A stretch of 11,002 nt of DNA from Actinomycetota bacterium (lineage in GTDB: Bacteria > Actinomycetota > Geothermincolia > Fen-727 > Anoxymicrobiaceae), in NCBI GenBank assembly GCA_003154635.1, contig PMDX01000282.1, forward strand, positions 1-11,002, written 5' to 3'. The position numbers were made by a program, and so were the translations under genes. The notes under the pieces were generated by a model. The model was given only the letters and a program-made list of their open reading frames with translations, had not been told where the DNA came from and made no database searches. Shown here in pieces: positions 1 to 6,840 of this stretch (the first letter of the stretch is position 1; every line of letters begins with the position of its first letter).

Positions 1-343
1 ATTCGACCTCCCCTGGGATGTGCCCGGCGTGGAAGAACGGCTGGTATCGGAGTTTCACAGCGAGACGTACCGGCAGTACCACGACCAGCTCGCGGGGCAT
101 ATGGTCACGTTGATGGTACCGCTGCTCGCGGAGGTGATCGAGCAGGGCGTATCGGAAGGAGTGTTTCACGTTCGCAACGCGGAGCTGTCCGCCCTGTTCA
201 TCCTCGCTCCTTCACTTCACAACATCGCGCCCGGTGAAGGACGTTCCTACACTCTCGATCAGTACGAGGAAGCTTACGGCGAATTCGTTTTTCAAACGCT
301 CGGTTTTGATGGGAACGTCCGACCTGAAAAGACGGAGGGCTAG
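1..343 (+). CDS. TetR/AcrR-family regulator, C-terminal part (5' end outside window)
   Basis: The reading frame is open from base 2 to the TAG at 341-343, so the gene enters from the left; a GTG at 20 is in frame but is probably internal. The visible ~113 residues are an all-helical ligand-binding/dimerisation half without the HTH. The stretch PLLAEVIEQGVSEGVF is typical of TetR C-terminal domains and resembles PILRELVQQGIDEGVF in the second TetR of this window (5145-5882). Two bases separate the stop from the ABC ATPase start, so the genes are almost certainly cotranscribed. By analogy with TetR-ABC operons it probably represses the exporter and senses an exported or related small molecule; that role is inferred. 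The DNA-binding domain and promoter are not visible. Confidence 0.8.
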   Translation, partial: FDLPWDVPGVEERLVSEFHSETYRQYHDQLAGHMVTLMVPLLAEVIEQGVSEGVFHVRNAELSALFILAPSLHNIAPGEGRSYTLDQYEEAYGEFVFQTLGFDGNVRPEKTEG

Positions 344-345
344 CG

Positions 346-1353
346 ATGCCTCCAATGGGTGCGGCGGTATCGACCGACGCGCTGACAAAGACCTTCGGCA
401 AGGTGCTGGCGGTGGACCGGCTCTCCCTGGAGGTAGGCCGTGGTGAGATATACGGGTTCCTCGGTCTCAATGGCGCGGGCAAGACAACAACGATACGGAT
501 GCTCCTGGGAATGATAAAGCCGACTTCTGGCTTTGCGAGCATGCTCGGTTTGAGAGCAAACGCGGCCGCGCGAGAGCTCTGGTCCCGCGTCGGCTACCTC
601 GTCGAATCGGCGAGTGCATATCCGCAACTGACGGTGAGGGAGAACCTGGAGGTTACAAGAAGGCTCAAGCTCGTCAAAGATCCGGGATCGGTTGACAGGG
701 TCATGGAAACTCTCGCCCTGGGCGTCTACTCCGGTCGTAAGGCGCAGACCCTTTCCACCGGAAACATGCAGCGCCTCGGTCTTGCAAGGGCGATTCTAGG
801 TGAGCCGGACTTGATCCTGCTTGACGAGCCTGCCAACGGGCTCGACCCCGCCGGGGTGGTTGAAGTGCGGGAGCTTCTCAAGAGCCTTGCGAGAGAACGA
901 GGCGCAACTGTCTTCATGTCGAGCCATATCCTCGGTGAGGTGGCCAGGCTGGCCACCAGGATCGGCATCATAAACGAAGGCCGTTTGATAGAAGAGCTCG
1001 ACTCGGACGAGCTGGAGGGCAGGCTGCAGCCGCGCCTCGCGGTTGACGCGCGCGACCGGGCCGGGCTGCGCCAGGTCTTCCACTCGGCGGGCATGCGCTT
1101 CGAAGATGGGCCGGGAGGTGAGCTGCTCCTCGCCGAGGCAAGAGCGGTAGACCGCCCGGACGACATCGCGCGCCTGCTGTTCGATTCAGGTTTTCCACCG
1201 ACCCTGCTGCACGTTCGTCACGAGGACCTCGAGACTCATTTCCTGAAAATGGTCGGCCATCCAGCACTTCGCGACGAGGCCGACCGCGAGCGCCACGAGG
1301 GAACGGCGCAAGAGGCATCTACAGATGCGCCTGGGGAGGCTGGGAGAGCATGA
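346..1353 (+). CDS. ABC-2 type exporter, ATP-binding subunit
   Basis: This is a cytoplasmic ATPase that drives the permease encoded next. The motifs in its 335 residues are: Walker A GLNGAGKTT at 40-48, ABC signature LSTGN at 136-140 (a variant of LSGGQ), Walker B LILLDE at 156-161, D-loop NGLDP at 164-168 and the switch histidine of SSHIL at 194. The Q-loop region reads GYLVES, with E where many importers have Q, as is common in BcrA/CcmA-type export ATPases. About 140 residues follow the nucleotide-binding core, as in drug and antibiotic ABC-2 ATPases, ending in a charged low-complexity tail (about 305-335). ATG 346 is chosen because GGAGG at 334-338 sits 7 bases upstream. Its TGA overlaps the permease ATG (ATGA), implying translational coupling. 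The substrate is unknown; multidrug or peptide/lipid export is the usual family role. Confidence 0.92.
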   Translation: MPPMGAAVSTDALTKTFGKVLAVDRLSLEVGRGEIYGFLGLNGAGKTTTIRMLLGMIKPTSGFASMLGLRANAAARELWSRVGYLVESASAYPQLTVRENLEVTRRLKLVKDPGSVDRVMETLALGVYSGRKAQTLSTGNMQRLGLARAILGEPDLILLDEPANGLDPAGVVEVRELLKSLARERGATVFMSSHILGEVARLATRIGIINEGRLIEELDSDELEGRLQPRLAVDARDRAGLRQVFHSAGMRFEDGPGGELLLAEARAVDRPDDIARLLFDSGFPPTLLHVRHEDLETHFLKMVGHPALRDEADRERHEGTAQEASTDAPGEAGRA

Positions 1354-2132
1354 CCGGGACGCGAGGCGCACTGTGGAGCGAAACCCTCAAGGCAAGGCGG
1401 ACCAAGGTGCTACCGCTCACGGCTGCGGGGTTTGCCATGCTGCCCCTCATGGCCGGCTTTTTCATGTTTCTCAAGAAGAACTCCAAACTGGCGCATAGGC
1501 TGGGGCTCGCCGGCGCAAAAGCCGGCATGCTCGACATCAAGGCGGACTGGCCTGGGTTCATGAAGATCATCGTACAGGGAATGTCCGCGATCGGTATCCT
1601 GCTTTTCACCATCATCATCGCCTGGGTGTTCGGCCGCGAGTTCTCGGACAGGACCGGAAAAGACCTGCTCGCCCTTCCCACCTCGCGGTCGTCGATAGTG
1701 CTGGCGAAGTTCGTGGTGGGCCTCGTGTGGATGAGCGCGGTCACCGTCATGGTCCTTGTGCTGGGATTTGCCATCGGGGCCGCGAGCCACCTCCCGGGGT
1801 GGTCGGCCTCCGTTGCGCTCAGATGGTCATGGATGATGGTGGCTACATCTTTGATGACCATCGCTGTGATCAGCCCCGCCGCCCTGGTCGCGAGCGCCGG
1901 CAAGGGCTACCTGGCGCCTGTAGGCTTCGCAATCCTCGTACTCGTGCTCGCGCAGGTATTCTCAGCCACGGGCTGGGGCCCGTTCTTTCCATGGGCAATC
2001 CCGGGGCTTTACACCGGCGCCGGCGGTGAAGTGAACCTCGGTCTCGCGAACTACATGATCGTGGTTCTAACCAGTGGAGCGGGAATAGCGGCGACCTTCG
2101 CGTACTGGCGATTCGCAGACCAGACCCGCTAG
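1350..2132 (+). CDS. ABC-2 type exporter permease (6 TM)
   Basis: This 260-residue membrane protein has six hydrophobic segments at roughly 19-41, 76-96, 116-142, 161-182, 187-207 and 234-254. Between the second and third lies the cytoplasmic loop REF...RTGKDLLALPTSR (96-113), the pattern expected of ABC-2 permeases (gREfxxgTxxxLLxxPxsR), followed by the helix that begins IVLAKFVVG. The N-terminus, SETLKARRTK, also looks like the short amphipathic start typical of the family. One copy per gene means it probably works as a homodimer with two copies of the ATPase encoded just upstream. The start codon overlaps the ATPase stop by 4 bases, with GGAGG at 1335-1339. I see no hairpin terminator after the TAG, only an A-rich stretch. 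The substrate cannot be read from sequence. Confidence 0.9.
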   Translation: MTGTRGALWSETLKARRTKVLPLTAAGFAMLPLMAGFFMFLKKNSKLAHRLGLAGAKAGMLDIKADWPGFMKIIVQGMSAIGILLFTIIIAWVFGREFSDRTGKDLLALPTSRSSIVLAKFVVGLVWMSAVTVMVLVLGFAIGAASHLPGWSASVALRWSWMMVATSLMTIAVISPAALVASAGKGYLAPVGFAILVLVLAQVFSATGWGPFFPWAIPGLYTGAGGEVNLGLANYMIVVLTSGAGIAATFAYWRFADQTR

Positions 2133-2147
2133 AAAAAAGAATAGTGA

Positions 2148-2378
2148 TACCAGACGGGATGTACTTCCGGAATGAAGTTCATGAGCGTCATCGGATTCGG
2201 TAAAGCATCGATGGTCGAGGACGAAGAGCGGAAGATCAAGGCACTGAATATTATCATGCGACAATGCTTTGGCACAGAGTCAAATGACTACACGAACGAG
2301 CACCTTGGTAGAGTCGCGATCGTAAGAATCAAGCTTGAAACCCTGGTCGGAAAGGTGCTCGGCTACGATCAGGCATAG
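2148..2378 (+). pseudogene. Remnant of a pyridoxamine 5'-phosphate oxidase-related FMN-binding protein (C-terminal half)
   Basis: The frame after the stop at 2145-2147 encodes 76 residues ending at TAG 2376-2378. GMKFMSVIGFGKA, VEDEERKIKALNIIMRQ and RVAIVRIKLETLVGK match, in order, the second half of the NimA-like/pyridoxamine-oxidase-related split-barrel flavoproteins, which are usually about 150-160 residues. The similarity seems to continue upstream of the only nearby ATG (2172) into residues reading CTSGMKF, so that ATG is not a natural start. No SD precedes it. The N-terminal barrel with most of the FMN site is absent: the sequence upstream is the exporter permease end. I therefore call it a truncated, probably non-functional gene left by a deletion or rearrangement. 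Its tail overlaps the end of the convergent CYTH gene by 10 bases. A functional short protein is possible but unlikely. Confidence 0.7.
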
Positions 2379-2926
2379 TGCCGGGAAGAGCCAGGTGGAG
2401 TGCCCCCGGCTTCGAGCATCAGGTCCAGGTAAGATCCTTCTACCAGCTCGGCCTCGGCGATGCCCAGGTCGTCGATCAGTTTTCCCGCGATCGACTCTGC
2501 TCTCTCCGGAAGGAAATTCTCCGGCATGACTACCTCGATCTCGAGGAATGAGCCGAGTTGCTCGACCTGGTCCAGGTGTATGCGCGTAATATCAATAAGG
2601 AACAGGGACCTCTCCTTACGTACAACGGCCTGTACACCCAGGGCAGTTGTCAGGAGCCTCTTCAGTTCATCCGGATCCTCGAGCGCTACGATCTCGTACT
2701 CGGACATCTTCGGGCCCGGCCCGTCTGGTCGATTGTAGAAGATGAGCTCGCTTCGACCCCCATTCGAATCCTCCAGCTCTCGTAGTTTCAGCCGCCCCGA
2801 AGGGACATTGAAGTAAGTGTCCGCCTGCTTCAGGGTGTCGCTTGGTTTTCCAGCGCCCAGCTGCTCGAGCCTCGAAAGCACGCTCGACAGGTTTCGGACC
2901 CTCGCTTTCATCTCAACGTTTCTCAA
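2369..2926 (-). CDS. CYTH-domain protein (class IV adenylate cyclase / triphosphatase-like)
   Basis: CYTH proteins form a beta-tunnel that binds triphosphorylated substrates with divalent metal; members include class IV adenylate cyclases (CyaB type) and thiamine- or inorganic triphosphatases. The signature is at the very N-terminus (RNVEMKARV, the E-x-K part of ExExK, with N where the first E often stands). Then come DTYFNVPSGRLKLREL, SELIFYNRPD, KMSEYEIV, VVRKERSLFLI, IHLDQVEQLGSFLEIEV and a terminal helix region, all in family order. The frame is open upstream to ATG 3037, but GGAGGT at 2939-2934 lies ideally before a TTG at 2926, giving a 185-residue protein starting at the domain edge; the ATGs at 3037, 3025 and 2941 lack good SD sites. 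Which reaction it catalyses is not decidable here; generic triphosphatase or adenylate cyclase are the alternatives. Confidence 0.85.
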   Translation of the reverse strand: MRNVEMKARVRNLSSVLSRLEQLGAGKPSDTLKQADTYFNVPSGRLKLRELEDSNGGRSELIFYNRPDGPGPKMSEYEIVALEDPDELKRLLTTALGVQAVVRKERSLFLIDITRIHLDQVEQLGSFLEIEVVMPENFLPERAESIAGKLIDDLGIAEAELVEGSYLDLMLEAGGTPPGSSRHYA

Positions 2927-2933
2927 CTGTTGA

Positions 2934-2939
2934 ACCTCC
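2934..2939 (-). promoter_or_regulatory. Shine-Dalgarno site deciding the TTG start of the CYTH gene
   Basis: On the minus strand GGAGGT is followed by TCAACAG and then TTG at 2926. The core GGAGG is 8 bases from the start. The site lies inside the longer reading frame (it uses the G of the ATG at 2941-2939), so the longer start is disfavoured. Confidence 0.7.
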
Positions 2940-2976
2940 ATGTCGGTCTCTGGCGCAGCGCCGCCAACAGGACATA

Positions 2977-2982
2977 ATTCTA
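2977..2982 (-). promoter_or_regulatory. Possible -10 element (TAGAAT) for the CYTH gene
   Basis: The minus strand reads TAGAAT at 2982-2977, five of six matches to TATAAT. It would place the transcript start near 2970, about 44 bases ahead of the TTG start, which is consistent with the short gene model. The -35 region (TTCCAA, 18 bases away) is poor, so this is a weak candidate. Confidence 0.25.
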
Positions 2983-3097
2983 CATCCCTATGTTCGGTAA
3001 TTGGAACGTTTGTTGACACTGGCATGAGCGAAGTCATACCGTTTCCGGGATGAGGTCTTATGCAGTCTGACCCGATAGAGCAGGAGTAGATCTGATC

Positions 3098-4351
3098 ATG
3101 GGTGAAGAAGCTGGAGAGTCCGAAGACCAGCCGCGTGAAATTGCAGGCGATATCCAGAAGGATGAAAAGCCGGGCAAGATAAGCCGCACGGTAAAGGTGC
3201 TGGGCTGGGTAAGCCTGTTTACCGACGCCTCATCCGAGATGATATACCCGCTCCTGCCTGTTTTCCTGACGAGCGTTCTGGGCGCGAGCGCGGTGTTCCT
3301 CGGGGTCATCGAAGGCATAGCCGAGGGTACAGCCAGCATCCTCAAGGGTTTCTCCGGCTACATATCCGACAGGCTCGCCAAAAGAAAAGCGCTCATCGTG
3401 GCCGGGTACGGTTTGTCGGCGGTGACAAAGCCGTTTTTCGCGGCGACAGATGCTGTGTGGCAGGTCCTGGCTGTCAGGTTTGTTGATCGTGTAGGAAAGG
3501 GCATCCGAACGGCGCCGAGAGACGCGCTGATTTCCGAGACGACCAGCGCCGACAACCGCGGCAAGGCCTACGGCTTTCACCGCAGTATGGACACCCTGGG
3601 CGCGGTCATCGGGCCCGCCATCGCGTTCCTGATGATGTGGCTGTTGCGGGGGCAGGGAAACAACGCTTACCGGTGGGTGTTCCTCGCCGCTTTCATTCCC
3701 GGGATGATCGCGGTCGTCTTGCTCGTGACAACACTTCGCGAGAAGAAGTTTGAGGGCAAGGCGAAGTTTCCGGGCCTGCGTCTTGCCGGCTTCGATCGAA
3801 ACTACAAGATGCTGCTGTTGGTGGTCGCGGTATTCACACTCGGCAACTCGAGCGACGCGTTCCTCCTGCTGCGCGCGCAGAACCTCGGCATGAAAGCATA
3901 CCTGATACCGCTGGCATGGATGGTGTTCAACATCGTCTACGCCGGGACATCCACCCCGGGAGGGATGATCTCGGACCGCATAGGCAGAAAGAAGACCCTC
4001 CTGATCGGCTTTCCGCTCTACGCCTTGATCTACATCGGCTTCGGGTTCGCGCACCGGCTGGTCTACATATGGTTGCTGTTCGCTGTCTATGGGTTGTTCT
4101 ACGGGCTGACCCAGGGATGCTTGAGCGCCTACGTCGCGGACCTCGCCCCGGCCGAGGTAAAGGGAACGGCGTTCGGCGTCTATCACATGACGGTGGGTGT
4201 TTTCAGCCTGTTCGCTAGCGTCATTTTCGGTGTCATCTGGTCGAGCTCAAAGGCAAGCGGCCCGTCAGCGGCTTTCTTCTTCGGCGGAGCCCTGGCGCTC
4301 GTAGCGGCCTTGCTGCTCTGGAGGTTTTGCGGGGAATGCGTGGCGCGATGA
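3098..4351 (+). CDS. Major facilitator superfamily (MFS) transporter
   Basis: This is a 417-residue inner-membrane secondary transporter with about 12 hydrophobic helices. Loop motif A appears twice, as expected of the two MFS halves: GYISDRLAKRK at 87-97 and GMISDRIGRKK in the second half. Between them, DRVGKGIRTAPRDALISET followed by RGKAYGFHRSMDTLGAVIGPA is the signature of a widespread subfamily of uncharacterised bacterial MFS permeases, usually labelled drug/metabolite efflux. About 30 acidic, hydrophilic N-terminal residues precede the first helix, a longer leader than usual. ATG 3098 has AGGAG at 3082-3086, a rather long 11-base spacing. It is divergent from the CYTH gene. A TTGACA at 3013-3018 exists but only ATACCG lies 17 bases further on, so I do not call a promoter. 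It converges with the YdeI-family gene. The substrate is unknown. Confidence 0.9.
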   Translation: MGEEAGESEDQPREIAGDIQKDEKPGKISRTVKVLGWVSLFTDASSEMIYPLLPVFLTSVLGASAVFLGVIEGIAEGTASILKGFSGYISDRLAKRKALIVAGYGLSAVTKPFFAATDAVWQVLAVRFVDRVGKGIRTAPRDALISETTSADNRGKAYGFHRSMDTLGAVIGPAIAFLMMWLLRGQGNNAYRWVFLAAFIPGMIAVVLLVTTLREKKFEGKAKFPGLRLAGFDRNYKMLLLVVAVFTLGNSSDAFLLLRAQNLGMKAYLIPLAWMVFNIVYAGTSTPGGMISDRIGRKKTLLIGFPLYALIYIGFGFAHRLVYIWLLFAVYGLFYGLTQGCLSAYVADLAPAEVKGTAFGVYHMTVGVFSLFASVIFGVIWSSSKASGPSAAFFFGGALALVAALLLWRFCGECVAR

Positions 4352-4385
4352 CCCGCCCCGAGGGGTTGGCTTTAGAACGGCGTGA

Positions 4386-4958
4386 TCACTCGAACGGCTT
4401 TCTTTTCTCCACCGCGGCGCGCGCAACTTGCTCCGCCCGTTTCACTCGGGTCTCCTCGCGCTTCGCGCTCGAAACCCAGAACGCCACGCGCTTCCTGTAC
4501 GATTCGGTCCAGCTTTCGAACGTCTTGCGCGCGGTGCTGTCCGCCGGTAGCTCGGCCTCCAGCTCGGGTACCTCGAGGCTGTCGAGTGCGTCCAGCGCGT
4601 TCCATGAACCGTCTCGCTTTGCCGCTTCGATTCGGGCAAGACCGGCGGGAGTCATGCGCCCCTGCTCGATTAGCTTTTCCAATCGCTCCTTATTGCTCTT
4701 TGCCCAGGTGCCGCCGGCCTTCCTTGGTGAAAACAGGAGCTTGTATCGGTTCTCGTCGAGAGGGTTAATCCTGCCATCTATCCAACCGAAACAGAGAGCT
4801 TCCTCAACAGCTTCCTCGTAATAGACGCCGGGTTTTCGGCTATCCTTCTTGTTTATTACCAGCCACACGCTGGGGGAACTCGCGTGGTTCTTCTCGAACC
4901 ACCGGCGTAGCGCTGCGGTGTTCTTCACGTAAACCGTCTCGCGTTCGGTCTCGCGCAC
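4386..4958 (-). CDS. YdeI/OmpD-associated (OmdA) family protein
   Basis: The 190-residue protein belongs to the YdeI/OmpD-associated family, named for members linked to protection against bacteriocins and cationic peptides; the biochemical function is not established. Diagnostic features are the N-terminal TVYVKNTAALRRWFEKNH block, SVWLVINKKDS, the highly characteristic CFGWIDG (56-62), YKLLFSPRK (72-80), WAKSNKERLEKLIEQGRM and a basic C-terminal OmdA segment (about 150-190) with ESYRKRVAFWVSSAKREETR. It is cytoplasmic, with no signal peptide. A GTG at 4973 extends the frame by five codons, but AGGAGG (4968-4963) lies inside that extension and points to GTG 4958. The gene stands alone, convergent with the MFS gene (34-base gap) and divergent from the TetR-exporter operon. 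Its position among efflux genes suits a stress/antimicrobial role, but that is inference. Confidence 0.87.
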   Translation of the reverse strand: MRETERETVYVKNTAALRRWFEKNHASSPSVWLVINKKDSRKPGVYYEEAVEEALCFGWIDGRINPLDENRYKLLFSPRKAGGTWAKSNKERLEKLIEQGRMTPAGLARIEAAKRDGSWNALDALDSLEVPELEAELPADSTARKTFESWTESYRKRVAFWVSSAKREETRVKRAEQVARAAVEKRKPFE

Positions 4959-4962
4959 CCGT

Positions 4963-4968
4963 CCTCCT
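4963..4968 (-). promoter_or_regulatory. Shine-Dalgarno site deciding the GTG start of the YdeI-family gene
   Basis: The minus strand reads AAAGGAGGACGG immediately before GTG 4958, giving a perfect AGGAGG with 4 bases to the start. The alternative GTG at 4973 lies upstream of this site and has no SD of its own. Confidence 0.65.
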
Positions 4969-4979
4969 TTCACGCGTCG

Positions 4980-4985
4980 AGTATA
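4980..4985 (-). promoter_or_regulatory. Possible -10 element (TATACT) for the YdeI-family gene
   Basis: The minus strand has TATACT at 4985-4980. Transcription would start near 4973, leaving a leader of about 15 bases that still contains the SD at 4968-4963. No recognisable -35 is at the right distance, so this is only a candidate. Confidence 0.25.
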
Positions 4986-5021
4986 TCGCAGAGTTGCGGG
5001 CGGGGAGGGCCGGCAGAAGGC

Positions 5022-5050
5022 TTGACCGCGACGAGCTTTCGCTATATACT
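5022..5050 (+). promoter_or_regulatory. Sigma70-type promoter of the TetR-ABC exporter operon
   Basis: TTGACC (5022-5027) and TATACT (5045-5050) are separated by exactly 17 bases; each hexamer matches consensus at five of six positions. The predicted start near 5057 leaves a leader of roughly 88 bases before the ATG at 5145. The -10 hexamer forms the left edge of the operator described next, so repressor binding should occlude RNA polymerase. Confidence 0.65.
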
Positions 5051-5088
5051 GACCGACGGTCGGTATATACCGACCGTCGGTCGTTTAA
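5045..5088. promoter_or_regulatory. TetR-type operator: two overlapping dyads forming a perfect 32-bp palindrome
   Basis: Bases 5051-5082 are a perfect 32-bp palindrome (left half GACCGACGGTCGGTAT, centre between 5066 and 5067). It can be read as two sites. One dyad centred on 5056 spans 5045-5067 with a single mismatched pair (GACCG/CGGTC core, TATAC/GTATA flanks). Its mirror, centred on 5077, has a 13-bp perfect core and degenerate outer flanks. The centres are 21 bp apart, two helical turns, so two dimers would sit on the same face of DNA. ACCGAC/GTCGGT dyads of this form are typical TetR-family operators. The expected binder is the TetR encoded at 5145, giving autorepression. That identity is inferred from position. 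Confidence 0.75.
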
Positions 5089-5144
5089 CTTTCCGCAAGG
5101 CAGCGTCCGGCGCAACGACTTTCGGAAAGTAGGAGAGTTCGAAG

Positions 5145-5882
5145 ATGCGGACCGTCAAGGATTACGACGAGCGGATGAACGAGTTTGTCGACATCGGCAT
5201 AGAGCTCATGCTGAAGAAGGGCTATGAGAAAACGACGGTCCAGGAGATCATCGACGCTGTCGGGGTTTCGAAGGGCGCATTCTATCACTACTTCTCCTCA
5301 AAGGAAGACCTTCTGAAGGCCGGAGCGGAGCGAATGGCCGCTGCAGTGATTGCTAGCATCAAGCAAGGGATCGAGGGAAAGGACCTTCCCGCCGACGCGA
5401 AACTGAGGGAGTTCCTCGCGGCAAGCTGGCAGTGGAAGAGCGAGAACCTGGAGTACGTCCTGGTATTCGCGCCAATCTTATTCAGGGAAGAGAACGCACG
5501 CCTGATGAAGAAGGCGTTCGACATGTCGCGCGAGATGTGCACCCCCATCCTCAGGGAGCTGGTACAGCAGGGGATCGATGAAGGCGTATTCGAGGTGAAG
5601 TTCGTCACCGACGCGGTTGACCTGATGCTGAGGCTCATGTTCGCTTCCGTTGATGCCTGGATTGAGATCGCGAGCCTGAATGACAAACCGGTGGAAAAGG
5701 CGAGACTCCTCAGAAGAAGGTTCGCGCTGATACTGGAGACCATCGAGAAGCTGCTTGGCGCCAGCCCGGGATCTCTCGGCCACGCTCCAGAGTCATATAT
5801 CAAGCTTATTTCAATGCTTGACCCGGGAGAACTCATGGAAGGAGCGCCTCGCACGGAGAGCGCATTACCGACGCACCGCTGA
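5145..5882 (+). CDS. TetR/AcrR-family transcriptional regulator
   Basis: This 245-residue regulator has a clear N-terminal TetR DNA-binding domain: helix 1 region FVDIGIELMLKKGYEKTT (14-31), then the HTH VQEIIDAVGVSKGAFYHYFSSKEDLL (32-57, shown here as its invariant frame: T31, I35, G40, S42-K43-G44, Y47-H48-Y49-F50, K53-E54). The C-terminal ligand domain covers about 60-205. A further 40 residues (206-245) rich in G, P and S go beyond the usual 190-210 length. ATG 5145 has AGGAG at 5131-5135, 9 bases upstream. The promoter and two-dyad operator just upstream predict autorepression and control of the ABC genes 28 bases downstream. The ligand is unknown, most likely a compound handled by the exporter. 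Confidence 0.93.
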   Translation: MRTVKDYDERMNEFVDIGIELMLKKGYEKTTVQEIIDAVGVSKGAFYHYFSSKEDLLKAGAERMAAAVIASIKQGIEGKDLPADAKLREFLAASWQWKSENLEYVLVFAPILFREENARLMKKAFDMSREMCTPILRELVQQGIDEGVFEVKFVTDAVDLMLRLMFASVDAWIEIASLNDKPVEKARLLRRRFALILETIEKLLGASPGSLGHAPESYIKLISMLDPGELMEGAPRTESALPTHR

Positions 5883-5910
5883 GGATCATCATGACGGGAA
5901 TGGAGAGCGC

Positions 5911-6840
5911 ATGGAAACAGTAATTCACTTTGAAGGCCTGAGCAAGGATTACGGCTCGCTGACGGCGCTGGCCCCGCTCGACCTCGATGTGGGCGCAGGG
6001 GAGGTAATGGGCTACCTGGGCCCGAACGGCGCGGGGAAGACCACCACCATCCGCCTCATACTCGGACTGATCAGGCCGACCACGGGAAGCGCTTCCATCT
6101 TCGGGATGGATTGCCAGAGACAGAAGGTCGATGTGCACAGGCGTATCGCCTACGTCCCGGGGGAGGCGATGCTCTGGCCGTCGCTGACGGGCATGGAGAC
6201 GCTTCACCTTCTCGGCAAGGTGCATGGGCAGGTCGACCCGGATTATCGCGACGAGCTCGTCGAGCGCTTCAAGTTCGACCCGAGCAAGAAAGTGCGCACG
6301 TACTCGAAGGGCAACCGGCAGAAGATCGGCATCATAGCCGCGTTCATGACGCGGGCCGACCTTCTGGTGCTCGACGAGCCGACGAGCGGCCTCGACCCGC
6401 TGATGGAGCAGGCTTTCCGTCTGAGCGTGACCGAGGCGAAGGATAAGGGACAGACTGTCTTTCTCTCGTCGCACATCCTGGCCGAGGTCGAAGCGCTGTG
6501 CGACCGGCTGGCCATACTGCGCACCGGCAAACTCGTCGAGCTCGGAACCCTTGCCGAGATGCGCCACCTATCTACAATGACGGTGGAGGCGACGTTCGAC
6601 GGGGCGCCGCCTGACGTGGGGAACATCGAGGGTGTCAGCCGGGTCCACGTCGCGGGTCACCAGGTGACGTGCCAGGTGCGCGGAGACATCGCCCCGCTGC
6701 TCTCGGTGCTTGCGGCCGAGCGCCCGAAAACGCTCGTAAGCCGCGAGCCCTCACTCGAGGAGCTGTTCCTCGCGCTGTACGGAGAAGAGAACAACAGCAC
6801 TGGAGAAGAGCGGGCAAGGGAGCAGGGCGATGGGAGCTGA
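5911..6840 (+). CDS. ABC exporter ATP-binding subunit (second system)
   Basis: The ATPase (309 residues) pairs with the large permease that follows. Walker A GPNGAGKTT is at 37-45, signature YSKGN at 131-135 (variant of LSGGQ), Walker B LLVLDE at 151-156, D-loop SGLDP at 159-163 and switch H188 in SSHIL. The region RIAYVPGEAMLWPSLTG has P-G-E in place of the Q-loop glutamine. A C-terminal domain of about 90 residues follows. The reading frame continues upstream into the TetR gene, but ATG 5911 (METVIHFEG) is chosen because it begins the domain and has GGAG at 5902-5905; an earlier start would overlap the TetR end in another frame. The family commonly serves export of antibiotics or hydrophobic compounds; here the substrate is unknown. 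Its stop overlaps the permease start by 11 bases. Confidence 0.92.
   Translation: METVIHFEGLSKDYGSLTALAPLDLDVGAGEVMGYLGPNGAGKTTTIRLILGLIRPTTGSASIFGMDCQRQKVDVHRRIAYVPGEAMLWPSLTGMETLHLLGKVHGQVDPDYRDELVERFKFDPSKKVRTYSKGNRQKIGIIAAFMTRADLLVLDEPTSGLDPLMEQAFRLSVTEAKDKGQTVFLSSHILAEVEALCDRLAILRTGKLVELGTLAEMRHLSTMTVEATFDGAPPDVGNIEGVSRVHVAGHQVTCQVRGDIAPLLSVLAAERPKTLVSREPSLEELFLALYGEENNSTGEERAREQGDGS

Noticed and set aside
198..542. Long antisense reading frames across the first TetR and ABC genes
   Set aside because: They oppose clear gene families, have low-complexity Arg/Ser/Pro-rich translations and no SD; they are shadows of high-GC coding sequence.
3013..3041. TTGACA followed after 17 bases by ATACCG, possible MFS promoter
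   Set aside because: The -35 is perfect, but the -10 is too far from consensus to call a promoter.
3230..4186. 318-codon antisense frame inside the MFS gene
   Set aside because: The plus-strand frame has conserved MFS motifs and periodic hydrophobic helices; the antisense product is rich in H, Q, R and E with no recognisable domain.
4352..4385. CCCC-GA-GGGG in the gap between the convergent MFS and YdeI-family genes as a terminator
   Set aside because: The loop would be only two bases and no T-tract follows; too weak to annotate.
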